Assembly (NCBI RefSeq): GCF_003597395.2
Contig: NC_133773.1
Coordinates: forward strand, 121,829,080 to 121,893,079
Length of the DNA stretch: 64,000 bases
Direction of reading: 5' to 3'
Source: Chelonoidis abingdonii
Lineage: Eukaryota > Chordata > Testudines > Testudinidae
Shown here: piece after piece, positions 10,519-22,159 of the stretch
Numbering within the stretch: position 1 is the first letter of the stretch
How the letters are laid out: the number at the start of each line of letters is the position of its first letter
The notes under the pieces: generated by a model
What the model was told of the DNA's origin: nothing
What the model saw: only the letters and a program-made list of their open reading frames with translations
Database searches by the model: none
Program-made: the position numbers and the translations under genes

Positions 10519-10935
10519 TGTGGCAAACTCAGGACAATTAGCTACCAGGAGAGGGTAGTAATTGGTCCCGGAAGGCTCAGCCCTGGAGGAATAAGGTTCA
10601 GCTGGGACAGGGGTTATCAGGGAACTAATTAGGTTCAGCTGGGCCATTGCTGGAGACCTTTCAAATCCTCCCTGGCAGGAAGCAAGAGGGGAGAGAGAGA
10701 GCCAGAGTATACTGCCAGCAAGTAGGGCAGCTGAACTCTGAACTCTTCCTGCAAGGCAGATTGACATTTTGCCCCACAGAAGGAGAGGAAACTAGAGCAA
10801 GGGGCTGGCTGAGAAGGGATCAGCCAGACCCTGCGAGATTGGGAAGGTTTTTTTTTCTTTTACTTTGCCCAAGCCTGTGTCTCCGAGGCTAAGTAGGACT
10901 GAGCTAACAAAAGGAGAGGCAGGTACTTTGCCACA
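10519..10935 (+). repeat. 3' LTR of the Gmr1-like element
   Basis: Collinear with the 5' LTR and with identical termini. I count roughly 15 or more small insertions/deletions against about six substitutions between the two copies. The T15 run of the 5' copy is T8-C-T4 here. Confidence 0.9.
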
Positions 10936-10939
10936 GTAG

Positions 10940-11540
10940 AGTCAACTACCTTTTATGTAACCATGAGAGAAAACGAAAATGTTCAAAGCTGCAGTGATGC
11001 CAATACCAAAATATAATATGTTGTTGATTTTGCTGCGATGGTGGCTGAGGAGTGTGTTTGGGGAGGGAGGCTGAATGGTGAGGCTAGTTAAAATCATCCA
11101 GGAGGAGGATGTTGAAGAAGAATCTGTATTCTTCACCTGGAAGCCAGTCCCTTCCCTGGCTCACTTTTCCCCCTCTTATCCATTTTCCCCCCTCTCCAAA
11201 TTAAAAAATAAAATCTAGTAGCATGATTCTGGGTTGCAATTTTATACAGCTCATCGCTGGACTTTCTATGTGCTGATGCTGTACTTTCCAATCCTAGGTG
11301 AAGAGCATGCTCAGCTCCCACTGACTGATGTGAGATGCTTGCAGAATTAAGAGCCAGAATTGTTAAGAAAAATTTCTGTGCTGTCGCCCTATGCTGAGGC
11401 TGCCAAGATTGCACAGGCTCTTGAAATTCTCTTTTGGCCAACTTTGCTGCTACTAAAACAGTTTCTGGCAAATTCTCTTATTATGACTTTTTTTTTTCTT
11501 CATTCTTCAAAATGAAAGGAAGCTTTTAAATATTTCACTT
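10940..11540. other. Non-coding stretch
   Basis: Flank of the LTR element. Continuous with the sequence left of 4402, including the shared GTAG. No gene or repeat recognised. Confidence 0.5.
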
Positions 11541-11680
11541 GCAAATTGTGTGTATTCGATGTTGTACTGCGTTGGTCCCACCATATGGAAGACAAGGTGG
11601 GTGAGGTAATATCTTTTGTACTGGACCGTCTTCTGTTAGAGGAAGAGACAAGCTTTCAAACTACATGGAGTTCTCTGTAT
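11541..11680 (+). mobile_element. tRNA-derived SINE fragment
   Basis: GTTGTACTGCGTTGGTCCCA, GAGACAAGGTGGGTGAGGTAATATC-like sequence and GACAAGCTTTCAAAC follow the order of a common reptile SINE whose body contains GGTGGGTGAGGTAATATCTTT. The head and tail are not resolved. Confidence 0.5.
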
Positions 11681-12074
11681 GACATCCCTGTAACTTGAAT
11701 CTAGGGGCTCAGATTCTGGTTCCCACAACAGCTTCTTGCCACTACTCTGGCAGTGCAAAGTAGCCATAATGTAGTCTTAATTGCCTGATGGAGGATTACT
11801 CTTGTGCAGGAAAATCCACCAGTGGCAAAGAGATGCCTTAGCAGCTCTGTCATTACCTCCCTCTGGCCCCTGAAGGAATTGGCAGCTGTAATGATGCTGG
11901 TTCTGGTGGGACCCAACTGAGAGTGCCAGTTCAGGACAAATTGCTTAGAGCAGGGCAGTTACAGCCCCAGGCTGGGGTTTTCCCACCTCTAAGGCAAACC
12001 AAACCAGTCAGACAGAGAGGACTTTTGTGGTTAGCCTGTGGGGTAAAAACAGTCACACAAGCAATTCCCTTAGA

Positions 12075-12265
12075 CAAGTGTTTCCCAAACTTGGAGCGTC
12101 GCTTGTGTAGGGAAATTCCCTGGCGGGCCAGGCTGGTTTATTTACCTGGCGCGTCCACAGGTCTGGCTGATCGCAGCTGCCAGTGGCCGCTGTTCGCCGC
12201 TCCAGGCCAATGGGGGCTGCAGGAAGGGCAGCCAGCACATCTCTTGGCTTACACCGCTTCCAAGC
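12075..12265. mobile_element. hAT-like element fragment
   Basis: Starts CAAGTGTTTCCCAAACTTGG, typical of hAT/Charlie-type termini, and continues into a GC-rich body (CCAATGGGGGCTGCAGG). The matching right end is missing, so it is truncated. Confidence 0.5.
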
Positions 12266-12423
12266 AAGGCTGGGAAATAAGGTTTGTTCTCTTAGCTAGC
12301 AAGTATTCTACAAGAAAGAACTGACAATGGGAGGAAAATGGCTAGGTGCCAGTGTGATATTGTTAGACGAGGTGGCAGCTCATGCCAAGATCCCTAGGCC
12401 TCACTGAACACTGACAAATGCAA

Positions 12424-13130
12424 AGCTGGAAACCAGTCTGGCTCACCTGTGTTAATATTGTTAAAATAGGTATTTATAAAAATGTAATAGTTTAGACTTT
12501 ATGAAATGCTCATGAGTTGCTGCATGCATTAATCTCACTTATAGTATCTGTATCCCATGTTATAAGGTAGCATTTAAGTGTTTGCTCTGAAACGTTAACC
12601 CCCCAAGCCCAGGCAGGAAAGTAGAATTACCAAGAGTGAAATACTAGAAAGCAGGTAGGAGAACTGCAGGAGGAGGTGGCTTGTCTGCGTAGTATCTGGG
12701 AGCATGAGGACTTCATCCACAGACAATTTTTTTTTCCTGTGGCTTTGTTTTATTTCCTTCATTCAGCTTCCAAGCCCACTGGATGGTCTTCCTTGCATGT
12801 AGCATTTCCCAGGTGTGATAGAGCCATTAACCAATCCTTTGTATTGCGATGATCGTTGATGACCCGCCTGATTTTGAGTCCTTCTGGATGGGGAGGTAGG
12901 ACGATTCCCATGCCTGAGTTCACAGGTTCAGAGCAAACATTTTCAAAGTTATAAAGCAAAACTTACATATTTTCTTATAGCCTGGAATATAGACATTGAA
13001 AATGAGATTAATGCATGCAGCAACTTGCAAACATTTCATAGTCTAAACACTAAATATGTTCTTATAAGACTAATACCTATTTTGAACAAATCTAACATAC
13101 AGGTGAGCTAGTTTGGTCTCCAGCAATGAG
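12424..13130. mobile_element. Element with long inverted repeats
   Basis: The arm at 12424-12600 (GGCTCACCTGTGTTAATATTG ... GTTGCTGCATGCATTAATCTCA) recurs inverted at about 12945-13130 (TGAGATTAATGCATGCAGCAAC ... ACAGGTGAGCTAG). The roughly 175-bp arms flank a loop of about 345 bp with no coding frame. This fits a fold-back or long-TIR DNA transposon; I could not define its target duplication. Confidence 0.7.
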
Positions 13131-14580
13131 TTTCAGTTCTTAGCTAATGCCTGCAGCCTGGACAAGTGCTGGCATCTGGCGTGCCAGTGCCACACTGTCT
13201 CTTTAAATATATTAATTATTAAGTACTATATACGTATAAGGACTTTATATATAAAGAGCATACTGTAAGAGCAATTATTGGCTTCAGCAGTTGTAAGATA
13301 TGGTAGCTTCAAAGTAATTGAAAACTAATATGCATCAATAGTACAGTCATTGATTTTCATAGGATTGTAGAAGACAGATGGGAATTGATATTGCAATGAT
13401 GTCCTGGTTAATTGACCATTGTAATGGTTCAGTAACATCATTCCTATCAATAAGGAAAGAGATGCCCCTTTCTTTTGTTTTGTGTTTTCCATATTGATGA
13501 GTGTAATTCTTTCTTTCTCTCTCTCTCTCTCGCTTTTTTTTTTGTGCTTGCTTCTTTTATCGTATGGCTCTAAGGGTCTGTTTTTGAGTGGCAGGCAGTC
13601 AAAATCTTACAAGATCTGGTTCTATGGATCTGCCCATGCTTGCTGCATTTATTTTAATTGCATCACCTGCTTCATTGTTACCCACATCTATATATCCTCT
13701 GGGAAACAAACTGAAAGGGAGAGGGCTAAGAGAATGTTTATAGATTTGAAATGGGAGCGGGCAGGAGCCAATTTTAAACACTAGTTTTTAAAAAATATTT
13801 TCTGTAAACAGTATTATCCTCTCCAGCAGAAAAGGGCTTACCTTGTGACAAGACTTTAATAGATTTATGCCTTACCCATACTGTCTGGCATAACTTCTTT
13901 TTTTTTTAAACGGTGTCTAACGTGGTTCCCTACCATGTGGAAAGTGTCAGGTGGATAGAGACCAACATATTTTCAGAGGGGTAACATCTGCAAGACATAA
14001 CTTGGTCACAGTTTATATTAAGGTGATTTTTAAAGGGTTAATAAATGATTAGTGGATGTTTTTAATAAATGGCAAATCAGATGTTATAGAGTCCAATAGG
14101 TTTTTTGCAATCATGTCTTTTAACCACCTAGAAGACCTACTGACATGTTTATAGTCCTCTTGTAACACATATTCACATCTGTAACATGATTATAATGTAT
14201 TTAGTCTTTATAAACTATTTATAAAACAAATTTTAATACACAATGTGACTTTTTTTTTATCTTTTGCTTTCACACTCAGTTTCCAGTGCACTCAGTGTTT
14301 TTTTGATTTTAAGCACAAACTTCCTGTTTCAGATGTGTGGTCTTAATTTCAGGCTCTTGGACATTCCTGCTGATCAAATTTGCATTTGCATCTGAATCAA
14401 ATTTAAAAGCCGTAACTGAGTTGAACTATTAATCGCCAGCGGTGCCGCCCACTTAACAATTATTACTGTCAAATGTTACCATGAAGATTTGCTTTCTCTG
14501 CCCTGCGCCTGTGGGGTTCATTTTCTTTTTGTTTCCTCACACTCCCCAGCTGCAATCAGTATTGCCTTAGCTGAGTCTAT
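13131..14580. other. Non-coding stretch with a CT-rich run
   Basis: AT-rich. Contains a (CT)n run at about 13507-13532. No gene or repeat family recognised elsewhere. Confidence 0.5.
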
Positions 14581-14855
14581 GGCTTTGTCTACACTGCCAA
14601 TTGAATGACAAAAGATTTGTTGTTCACAGGTGGTTAAAAAAGCCCCCAAGCCCTCAGGACAAAATTTTTGCTGCTGCAAGTGGCAGTGTAAACGTCTCAT
14701 TGTCAGCAGGAGCGCTCTGCTGTGGAGAACGCGAACCCCGTTCATAAGGGGTGGAAGTATTTTGTCAGCAAAAGTGCTGACAAACAGCATTTACACTGCC
14801 TGACTTTTAGCGATATGGCCATGTCGCCAAAAGCTGTTTAGTGTAGACAAAGCCT
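14581..14855. mobile_element. Short TIR DNA transposon
   Basis: Left end GGCTTTGTCTACACT and right end AGTGTAGACAAAGCC are inverse copies. No transposase and no clear target duplication. Other elements in the window share the GTCTACACT terminal core. Confidence 0.65.
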
Positions 14856-15035
14856 ACAGTTCTCTTACAAAAGCACATTTTAACATTGATATTAATTCAG
14901 TTATTGTATTCTGAGCTCTAATTTGGCTGTTTCAAACCCCAGGGTCTGCTTTGCTCTCTAGGGTACGGGTTTTAAACTTAGCTTAATTTCCCTTCTGATT
15001 TCCCCTAAAATTCTCTAAAATGTGGCGTTTGCTTT

Positions 15036-15299
15036 CAGGGGCGGCTCCAGGCACCAGCGCAGCAAGCACGAGCCTGGGGTGGCAAGCCACGGGGGACGGC
15101 CTGCCGGTCACTATGAGAGCAGCAGGCAGGTAGCTTTGGGCGGCGCGCCTGCGGGAGGTCTGCCAGTCCCATGGCTTCGGCGGCAATTCGGCAGCAGGGA
15201 CGCTGATGGGGCGACACCAGCGGACCTCTCGCAGGCATGCCACCAAAAGCCACCTGACTGATATGTTTGGGGCAGCAAAAAACATAGAGCTGACCCTGC
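15036..15299. mobile_element. hAT-like MITE, 264 bp
   Basis: Starts CAGGGGCGGCTCCAGG and ends GAGCTGACCCTG. The flanks are TTTGCTTT (15028-15035) and CTTGCTTT (15300-15307), a 7/8 match to an 8-bp duplication. A second copy lies at 28848-29109. Confidence 0.7.
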
Positions 15300-15407
15300 T
15301 TGCTTTGTCCCTCACTATGATCCTCATGTTGGTAATGACAGTTTTCATATAGAAGCCTGCTAACACACTGGCTTGATTGATTATATTTGGATTATGACTT
15401 TGGTTGA

Positions 15408-15866
15408 GAATCCTGTGGCACCTTATAGACTAACAGACGTTTTGTAGCATGAGCTTTCGTGGGTGAATACCCACTTGGTCGGATGCATGTAGTGGAAATT
15501 TTCAGAGGCAGGTATATATATGCTAGCAAGCAAGCTAGAGATAATGAGGTTAGTTCAATCAGGGAGGGTTACTGCAATCACTGTGAATGGCTTGCCAACT
15601 ACAGAACCAGTTTCTCCTCTCTTGGTTTTCACACCTCAACTGCTAGAACAGGGCCTCAACCTCCCTGATTGACTAACCTCATTAACTTTAGCTTGCTGCT
15701 AGCATAATATATACCTGCCTCTGGAAATTTCCACTACATGCATCCGACGAAGTGGGTATTCACCCACGAAAGCTCATGCTACAAAACGTCTGTTAGTCTA
15801 TAAGGTGCCACAGGATTCTCTGCTGCTTTTACAGATCCAGACTAACACGGCTACCCCTCTGATACT
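15408..15866 (-). mobile_element. Fold-back turtle SINE with target duplication
   Basis: On the minus strand the insertion starts at 15866 with the tRNA-like head (complement of CGGCTACCCCTCTGATAC), runs through the SINE body to about 15570, then turns and repeats the body in the opposite direction to 15408, stopping exactly where the head would begin. The arms (15408-15566 and about 15661-15828) are nearly identical. TGACTTTGGTTGA flanks the whole unit perfectly (15395-15407 and 15867-15879), so both arms arrived together. There is no poly-A or tail end. Confidence 0.85.
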
Positions 15867-15879
15867 TGACTTTGGTTGA

Positions 15880-17342
15880 ATCTCTCATTTTTGTCTTTTG
15901 TTAAATTTTTAAAAATTGTAAGTACTTCCAGTGTTCATGAATGGTGCAGTACTAATATATCTAGAAACTGAAGTAATTTCTTTATCCAGAAATAGTTTGA
16001 CCAATTCTGTTCTTTATGAATAATTCTGGTTACCAATTTACCTTTTCGGAGCATGATCCAATGGCGACTAAAGTCAACGAAAAGTCTCTCTCCTTTGCGT
16101 AGTGCTTTGGATCAGGGCCCTGCTCAGTAAATTGTTCTTGAGCAAAACCAGTATTCTTTATATCAGTGTATTTGTTGTGCTGAGCTGTGTAACTATATTT
16201 AATTATACCCCAAACACTGTATTAAAAAAACATTATTAAGGTTGCAGAGTCAAGCACTCTTAAGTTAGTTAATTCCAGAATTAAGGTCACCAGTCCCAGT
16301 TTCCCCTTTTCCCTAGCTCCCAGTCTCTTGCCCAACCAGTCCTTGCCTCCCCCCACCCCAAGCTCCCAGTATCCTTGCCCACCCACTCCCAGTTTCTCTC
16401 CTCATCTCCAGTCTCAGACTTGGCAGATTTCTTGTCCCAATCTACTTCTTTACTTCCCCTGTTTCTAGCTGTTTCCCCCACTGCATTCAAATCAGATGGC
16501 TTCCTTCTCCACACTGATGGGGTGCCAGTAAGGCAGGGGTGGGGACACAGAGCACAGGGGAGAGATGGGGCTACCTGGCTTTAATTCTAGTGTCTGGCCT
16601 GGCCTTGGCCAGGAGCTGTAGTGAGCAGACACTATAAAGAAGTCCAGCTTTAAAGTCCTAGTTAAAGACTATGGGGATGCCTACAGTTTATCTAGGCCTC
16701 CTAACACATGTGAAAACTACAGACTGCCTTATCTTCATATTAGTTATCTCAACTTAAGAATGTGACAGATGCAAGATCCTGGAAGCATGGAAACTTCAAA
16801 AGACTATTGTATTGAGTTGTGGGATGGAATTAATCATAAACTTTGGTATCTTATAACTATTATTTGTACCTTCTTTGAGCAAGGAATTGTATGCTAGCTC
16901 CAGGAGGGAGGTTACTGAGCTGAAGAACTACCTACAAACACTAAAATTGGTGTATATGGGGGTAATTACTCCAGATCCTGGGACAGGTAAACAGCTCCAC
17001 CCCAGGAGGTGAATTGAATATACTACTTCAGACCTGGTTCAAGAGGCTGAGGAGACAAAGGAAGCTTGTGTATAAAGGTCAGCCTGAATTTGCTGAGGAT
17101 CCCTCACTTTGATCCAAAAACTGATATGAGGTTATAACCACGAGGGCAAACCCCCAGCTGGATGAGTTTAATAACCGGAACCTGCCAGGGTTTCCATATG
17201 GAAGATGGTGATATCTGGTAAACTTAGCAAGAGTGTAGAATGCTTATTGTTTTATTATCTGTTTTCTCAATAATACTTGTGTCCTCAAATGTATTGTGCT
17301 CTGTGAAAGTTGGCCAGTCACTGGTAATCCTGTACATTGTCC
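15880..17342. other. Non-coding stretch
   Basis: No gene or confidently named repeat. Confidence 0.45.
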
Positions 17343-17564
17343 CTGAGGGTATACCTACACTGCAATTAAAACCCTGCGCCTGGCCCTTACAAGCTGACTT
17401 GGGCTCCAGCCAAGGGGCTGTTGAATTGAGGTGTAAGCTTGGGCTTGAACGTGGGCTCTAAGACCCTGTGAGAGAGGAGAATCTACACAGCAATGAGCTC
17501 CTTAACCCGTCAGCTGACCGTGGCCAGCCATGGGTGTCTAAATGCAGTGTAGACATACCCTGAG
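17343..17564. mobile_element. Short TIR DNA transposon (CTGAGGGTA ends)
   Basis: Left CTGAGGGTATACCTACACTG and right end the inverse of CTCAGGGTATGTCTACACTG. The same terminal type occurs at 62249-62549. No coding capacity. Confidence 0.65.
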
Positions 17565-19169
17565 AGAGCGTGAACTCCCGGGTGCTGGATTCAGGTCAGA
17601 CCTGCTGGGATAAGCATACTGAATTGCAGGGCATTACAAGTCTAAATGCTGGGCAGGAGGGAGAAGGATGCACGTCCCCTCCTATAGAGAGGTGACAACT
17701 GGAAGACTGAGACCTAAAAGGGTGCCCTTGAGCAGACTTGGGAGTCTGACAAAGAACACACCTTTTTTCCTAGTAAAGTCAAGACTGCAGAGGCACAGCA
17801 CAGAATCTCACCCAGTAGAATTTAAAATGTGTGGGAATTCTAAGCAGGTAAACATGATTACACAACTCTTCTTATTTCTGTTGACCCGTGTGGTCATGAG
17901 CGCACAGTTCAAATAAAAACGGTTTATCAGCTCATGATCTGCTTATTTGTAATGAGAGGTGAAAAGCAGCTTTTCAAAAACTTAGTCAAAGCCAATGACT
18001 CTCCTTATTTTTGGACAATCTGACTATATTAAGATAGAGATGTTGAGGGGCGGGGTGTTTGTTTTGCAGAAGGAAAAATTGATGATATTTTTAGTAACAT
18101 CCTGAAAGGGTGTAAGGCTGATTCATCAGGTAGGGCCAGGTTGTGATACTCTTGCACATGCTGAAAAGCACCTAACTCTACAAGTGCCCCCACTTGCTTC
18201 AGTGGGACCATTTGTGGAGTAATGTGGGGTAATTTAGCATGTGAAAGAGTATCACAACCTGTCCCTCAGTGTTCTAGTTTCTTATTCCTCTTATTTACTT
18301 CCCTCTAGCCCTCCTCCACCCATTTATGTCCATGAGTGATTAAAAATATAATGGAAAGTGGATCAACTAATGCAGTTCACCTTTTGGATATGAACGTAAT
18401 GAAAAAAACCAAGAGAATTCGTTTGGTTTGAAACTACTGAGCTATATTTTAACTGTAATGTTTCTTGTGCTGTTTCTTCAGGTTGCTCTCAATAGAGTTA
18501 GCTGGTATGTGATGAATGAAATATTGATTGCTAGGCTTCAGATGATAGATGCTATGAAATCCGAACAAACATTTTAACTAACATGAAATTCAAATTTTGA
18601 TCAAACAGAAAATGAATATGAAATTTATATTTTGTTTTAATAAACACATATCTTGCTAGTGGCTGAGAACATTGTCAGGCTTCACTGCATAAGAACACCA
18701 TTTTTCTGGGCTTAGATGCCAAAGTAAAGAGTGTTTTGTCTGCATGCAAAAGCAAACCAATTAAAATTCAGAAATAATTAAAGTTGATTTTCTCAGGTGG
18801 AAATGGTGATAGCAGCTTAGAAAATTGAAACTGTAATATATTTTCCCCAATATGACAGGTACTTTGTATTGGTCTAAAGTGGATAAAAATATGCAGTTGT
18901 GGGCAATATGTGTTATCTTGTACTGTCATTGAAGATGAATAGTGACCAAGTGAAAATGAAATATCATTTTTGTAAATAATGATAGGTGAATAGATAGGAA
19001 TTGCCATACACATCAGAACATTGTTCCAGCTAGTCCGATTCCTGCTTCTGATAGTAGTCTGTATCAGATGGTTCAGAGGAAGGTGCAAGAAACTCTACAG
19101 TAGAGCATTATGCGATAACATGCACAGAGAGGCTGACTCTTCCTATTCTGGTCAAGAAGTGGTTTATTC
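17565..19169. other. Non-coding stretch with one palindromic element
   Basis: At 18132-18269 GGGCCAGGTTGTGATACTC faces its inverse near the right end (GAGTATCACAACCTGTCCC), forming a hairpin-like MITE. Otherwise nothing is recognised. Confidence 0.5.
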
Positions 19170-19690
19170 CTTGAACATGAGGGTTAATGCTCCTTCTTGA
19201 AGAGAATTTTTTATGTATAATATGTCCAAGTCTTGTCTGCACTTGTCCTCAATATCTTGTGGCAATGAGTTCCATAGGCTACCTATGCTTTGTGCATTTA
19301 AAAATACTAAATCAGTTTTAAATGTCATATTTTAGTTTTATTTAATGTCCCCTTGCTCTTTATGGAGAAGGTAAAGGAGCATCTGATTCACCTTTACTAT
19401 AGGACACACCATTTTGTAAACCTCTTTCATGTGTCCTCTTTTATCTCCTCTCTGAACCATTTCTGTTTCTCTATAAACTTTTGAGATAAGGGGACCAGAA
19501 CTAAATAAAGTATTTCAGATGAGTGCATATTATTGATGTGTATAAAATGATCATTATAACTTTTTTTTATTCCATTCTTTTATGAACCCTAACATGTTGT
19601 TTGCTTTTTTGACTGATGCTGCACAGTGAGAAGTTTTTCATTTGAGCTGTCTGTGCTAATGCTCTCGTTCTTTTCTGAGTTGTTCCAGTT
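19170..19690 (-). mobile_element. Old CR1 LINE fragment
   Basis: Antisense landmarks of the CR1 RT C-terminal region are present in order: AATGAGTTCCATAGGCTA, GTCCCCTTGCTCTT, TTTTGTAAACCTCTTTCATG, TTTGAGATAAGGGGACCAGAA, and CTAACATGTTGTTTGCTTTTTTGACTG. Heavily mutated, with no open frame. Confidence 0.65.
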
Positions 19691-20394
19691 AATTTAGAGC
19701 CCATCAGTGTGTGCAAGTAGTCCATACTGGATCAATGTGCATTGAACAGTCCCCGAATTAAAATAATTATGCATGAGGGGGACTGGATTACTGAGGGGAT
19801 GGAGGGCAATGCCATTTACTTCTAGTCAACTGGTTTGAATCCTGACCAGGTCAACAGTGACCAAAAGTCATCACCATTTGACAGCTCTGTGGTATCTAAA
19901 TGTGAAGAGAGTTGGTGGCCTCATCATGGTTCACATTGCTGAACCCACTTTCACGATTGGTGCCCTTTTGGGAAGACAAAGCAGAAAGGCCAAGGATGTC
20001 ATAGGCACAGAGCTCATGTAGAGATTGACCAAGGGAAAAAAACAAAACCCTCACATTCTTCTGAACAGATGCATCACAGGCAACAGCAACACTCTGCCAC
20101 ACTGAGCTAGAGGGGACAATCTGGCACTTATCACTTAAATTATATTTCTCCCTGCTCTAGTCAAGTCAGACTCTCCAACATCTTTTCTTTCTGTGTTCCT
20201 TTGTCAGACTTGGAGTAAAACTGGCACCTGCACTGAATAAATGAGAACTGGGCCTCAAATACATCCCTTGCATAACTGCACTGAAATCAGTGCAGCTACA
20301 CCAAGGATGAATACAGTGCAGTGCTATTAGTTTCCTATTTATGGCATTTCTCTGGCCCTCATTAGCATAATATCTGAGTATCTCACAATCTTTA
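19691..20394. other. Non-coding stretch
   Basis: No feature recognised. Confidence 0.45.
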
Positions 20395-20575
20395 CTGTAT
20401 CTATCCTCACAGCACCCTTGAGAGGTAGGGAAATCCTGTTATTCCTTTTACAGATGGGGAACTGAGCCGTACTATAACTTACCCAATACTATATAGGAAA
20501 TCTGTGGTAGAGCAGGGATTTTAACCTGGGTCTCAAGTCCCAGGCTAACATCCTAGTCACTGGACCATATTTATT
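20395..20575 (-). mobile_element. MIR-like SINE
   Basis: CCTCACAGCACCCTTGAGAGG, TTTTACAGATGGGGAACTGAG and GGATTTTAACCTGGGTCTC occur in antisense MIR order. Confidence 0.55.
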
Positions 20576-20944
20576 CTCTAACCCTTCAGATACCAAGAGA
20601 AAGTAGTCTATTTGGTGTTAGCATAATTCAAAACTCTGTCACTGAGCATTATTATTGAACAGTTGTTTGTCAGTAGCACTCAGTGGTCCCAAACAGGGTC
20701 AGGGTTCCCAAGTGCTGGACAAATGTATAATAGGAGACTGTCCTGCCTCAAGTAGCCTATAATCAAAGAAGACAAGTTATGTACAAAAGGAGATGGGAAG
20801 GGGGAGCAGTTAAATATATATTATACTACTGCCATATATCTAGTGGCAGCTTTTTGCTGTTCTAAACAGATAAGACAAATATATTCAGTTGCCACTCAGC
20901 CTACTCATTTGTTGGCTGATTTCTCCTAGACATTATGGGAGAGG

Positions 20945-21175
20945 TGAGTGATAGAGGAAGGATTGCCCAGTTATTAGGATCCTAATCTGGCACTCTGGAG
21001 ACCCGGGTTCAATTCACTGCACTGCCACACATGTCCTGTCTGACATCAGCAAGTCACTTAGTCTCTCTGAGCCTCAGTTCTACACTTATAAAATAGCACT
21101 TCCCTACCTCACAGGTGTGCTGTGAGGATAAATGTATTAATGATTGAGGTGCTTGGATACTATGGTAACAGGGGC
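20945..21175 (+). mobile_element. MIR-type SINE
   Basis: GACCCGGGTTCAATTCACTGCACTGCC, AAGTCACTTAGTCTCTCTGAGCCTCAG and GTGTGCTGTGAGGATAAATG give the full core-to-tail order of MIR. It is the best-preserved MIR copy in the window. Confidence 0.7.
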
Positions 21176-21879
21176 CTAGAAGTACCTAAAATAGAGAGAT
21201 ATTATACAAATCCATCTGGAATATATTAGATAACTTACTATCACTGGGGGTACAGTTGTAACACACACAAAATTTAGCGCTCTGCACACTCTTGGTTCTG
21301 TCTATTTTAGATGGAAAAAATGTTGCAACAAACTGTTGGCTGGAATGCTTTGGTCTTGCATCCTGTCTGAAGCCTTTAGGTCCACACATTACAAGTCCCA
21401 GATCTTTGTATCTGTTCAGCGCCTCATAGTTGGAGATTATTAAAGACACTGTGCACAGCAAGAAGTTGTTTTATTGGTGCTACAAAACCCAGGAACAATG
21501 CTGCTTATTTCTAAGCACCATCTACTGGTACTTTAACTATTAACTATTTACTTCTATACAGACATCTCTCTTCTACAGAACACCCCTGTATCAGTGCCCA
21601 CAAGTTACCCCATGGGAAGGGAGAGACTGTGGACCAGTTGGGAAACTGCCCTGTGAGAGGGAAACTGAGGCACTCCCACACTAGGGCGGGAAAGGACAGC
21701 TGGCTCAGTTGATAAGTTCCTCCTCTTGTGTGCCCCCCAGTTTTAATAGCAGTAGGGGCAGTCCCCACTCAGCTGAAATAATCAAATTGCACAATATTGG
21801 CTGGTTCTATTTATGCAAGTCAGGTTTTCCATTTTGTTTTATATCAAGCTCATATACTATAATATAATTTATATAGGCC

Positions 21880-22012
21880 CAAGTCCAGCAAAAAACGTAA
21901 TTAAGTCTGTGCTTAATTGTAAACTTTTTTCCCAGTGATATCAACAAGACTACTTATATGCTCAAAGTTAAGCACACACTTGAGTGTTTGCTGAATTTGG
22001 ACTCTATTGAGC
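21880..22012. mobile_element. Palindromic MITE, copy 1
   Basis: GTCCAGCAAAAAACGTAATTAAG faces TTAAGCACACACTTGAGTGTTTGCTG. The layout (TTAAGC inverted arms around a CAGTGATATCAAC-like centre) recurs at 38584-38668. Confidence 0.45.
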
Positions 22013-22159
22013 TCCCCAATCAGATCAAAATAAAATTATAAACATGTCACATAAGTTCCCTTCCACTGAATAAGTAAAATACAAAGCCTCTACCTCCCTC
22101 TCTACTGTTCTAGGACTCTTTTGTGTAGCTGGTGTGATTATGACCCAGCTTGTTGTGTT

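Larger units (their letters stand above)
4406..10935 (+). mobile_element. Gmr1-like Ty3/gypsy LTR retrotransposon
   Basis: A 6.5-kb element bounded by two similar LTRs (421 and 417 bp) that start TGTGGCAAA and end TTTGCCACA. The flanks carry a 4-bp GTAG duplication (4402-4405 and 10936-10939). The order inside is primer binding site, Gag with a SCAN-like capsid part, aspartic protease, integrase, reverse transcriptase, RNase H, polypurine tract. Integrase upstream of reverse transcriptase is not the usual Ty3/gypsy order. It is the copia-like order described for the deuterostome Gmr1 group, whose Gag is related to the vertebrate SCAN domain. There is no env-like region. All frames are broken as written, but the LTR comparison suggests that many of the breaks could be sequence errors. 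Confidence 0.85.

Noticed and set aside
4406..10935. Endogenous retrovirus
   Set aside because: No envelope-like region lies between RNase H and the 3' LTR, and the integrase position and Gag fit a Gmr1-type retrotransposon.
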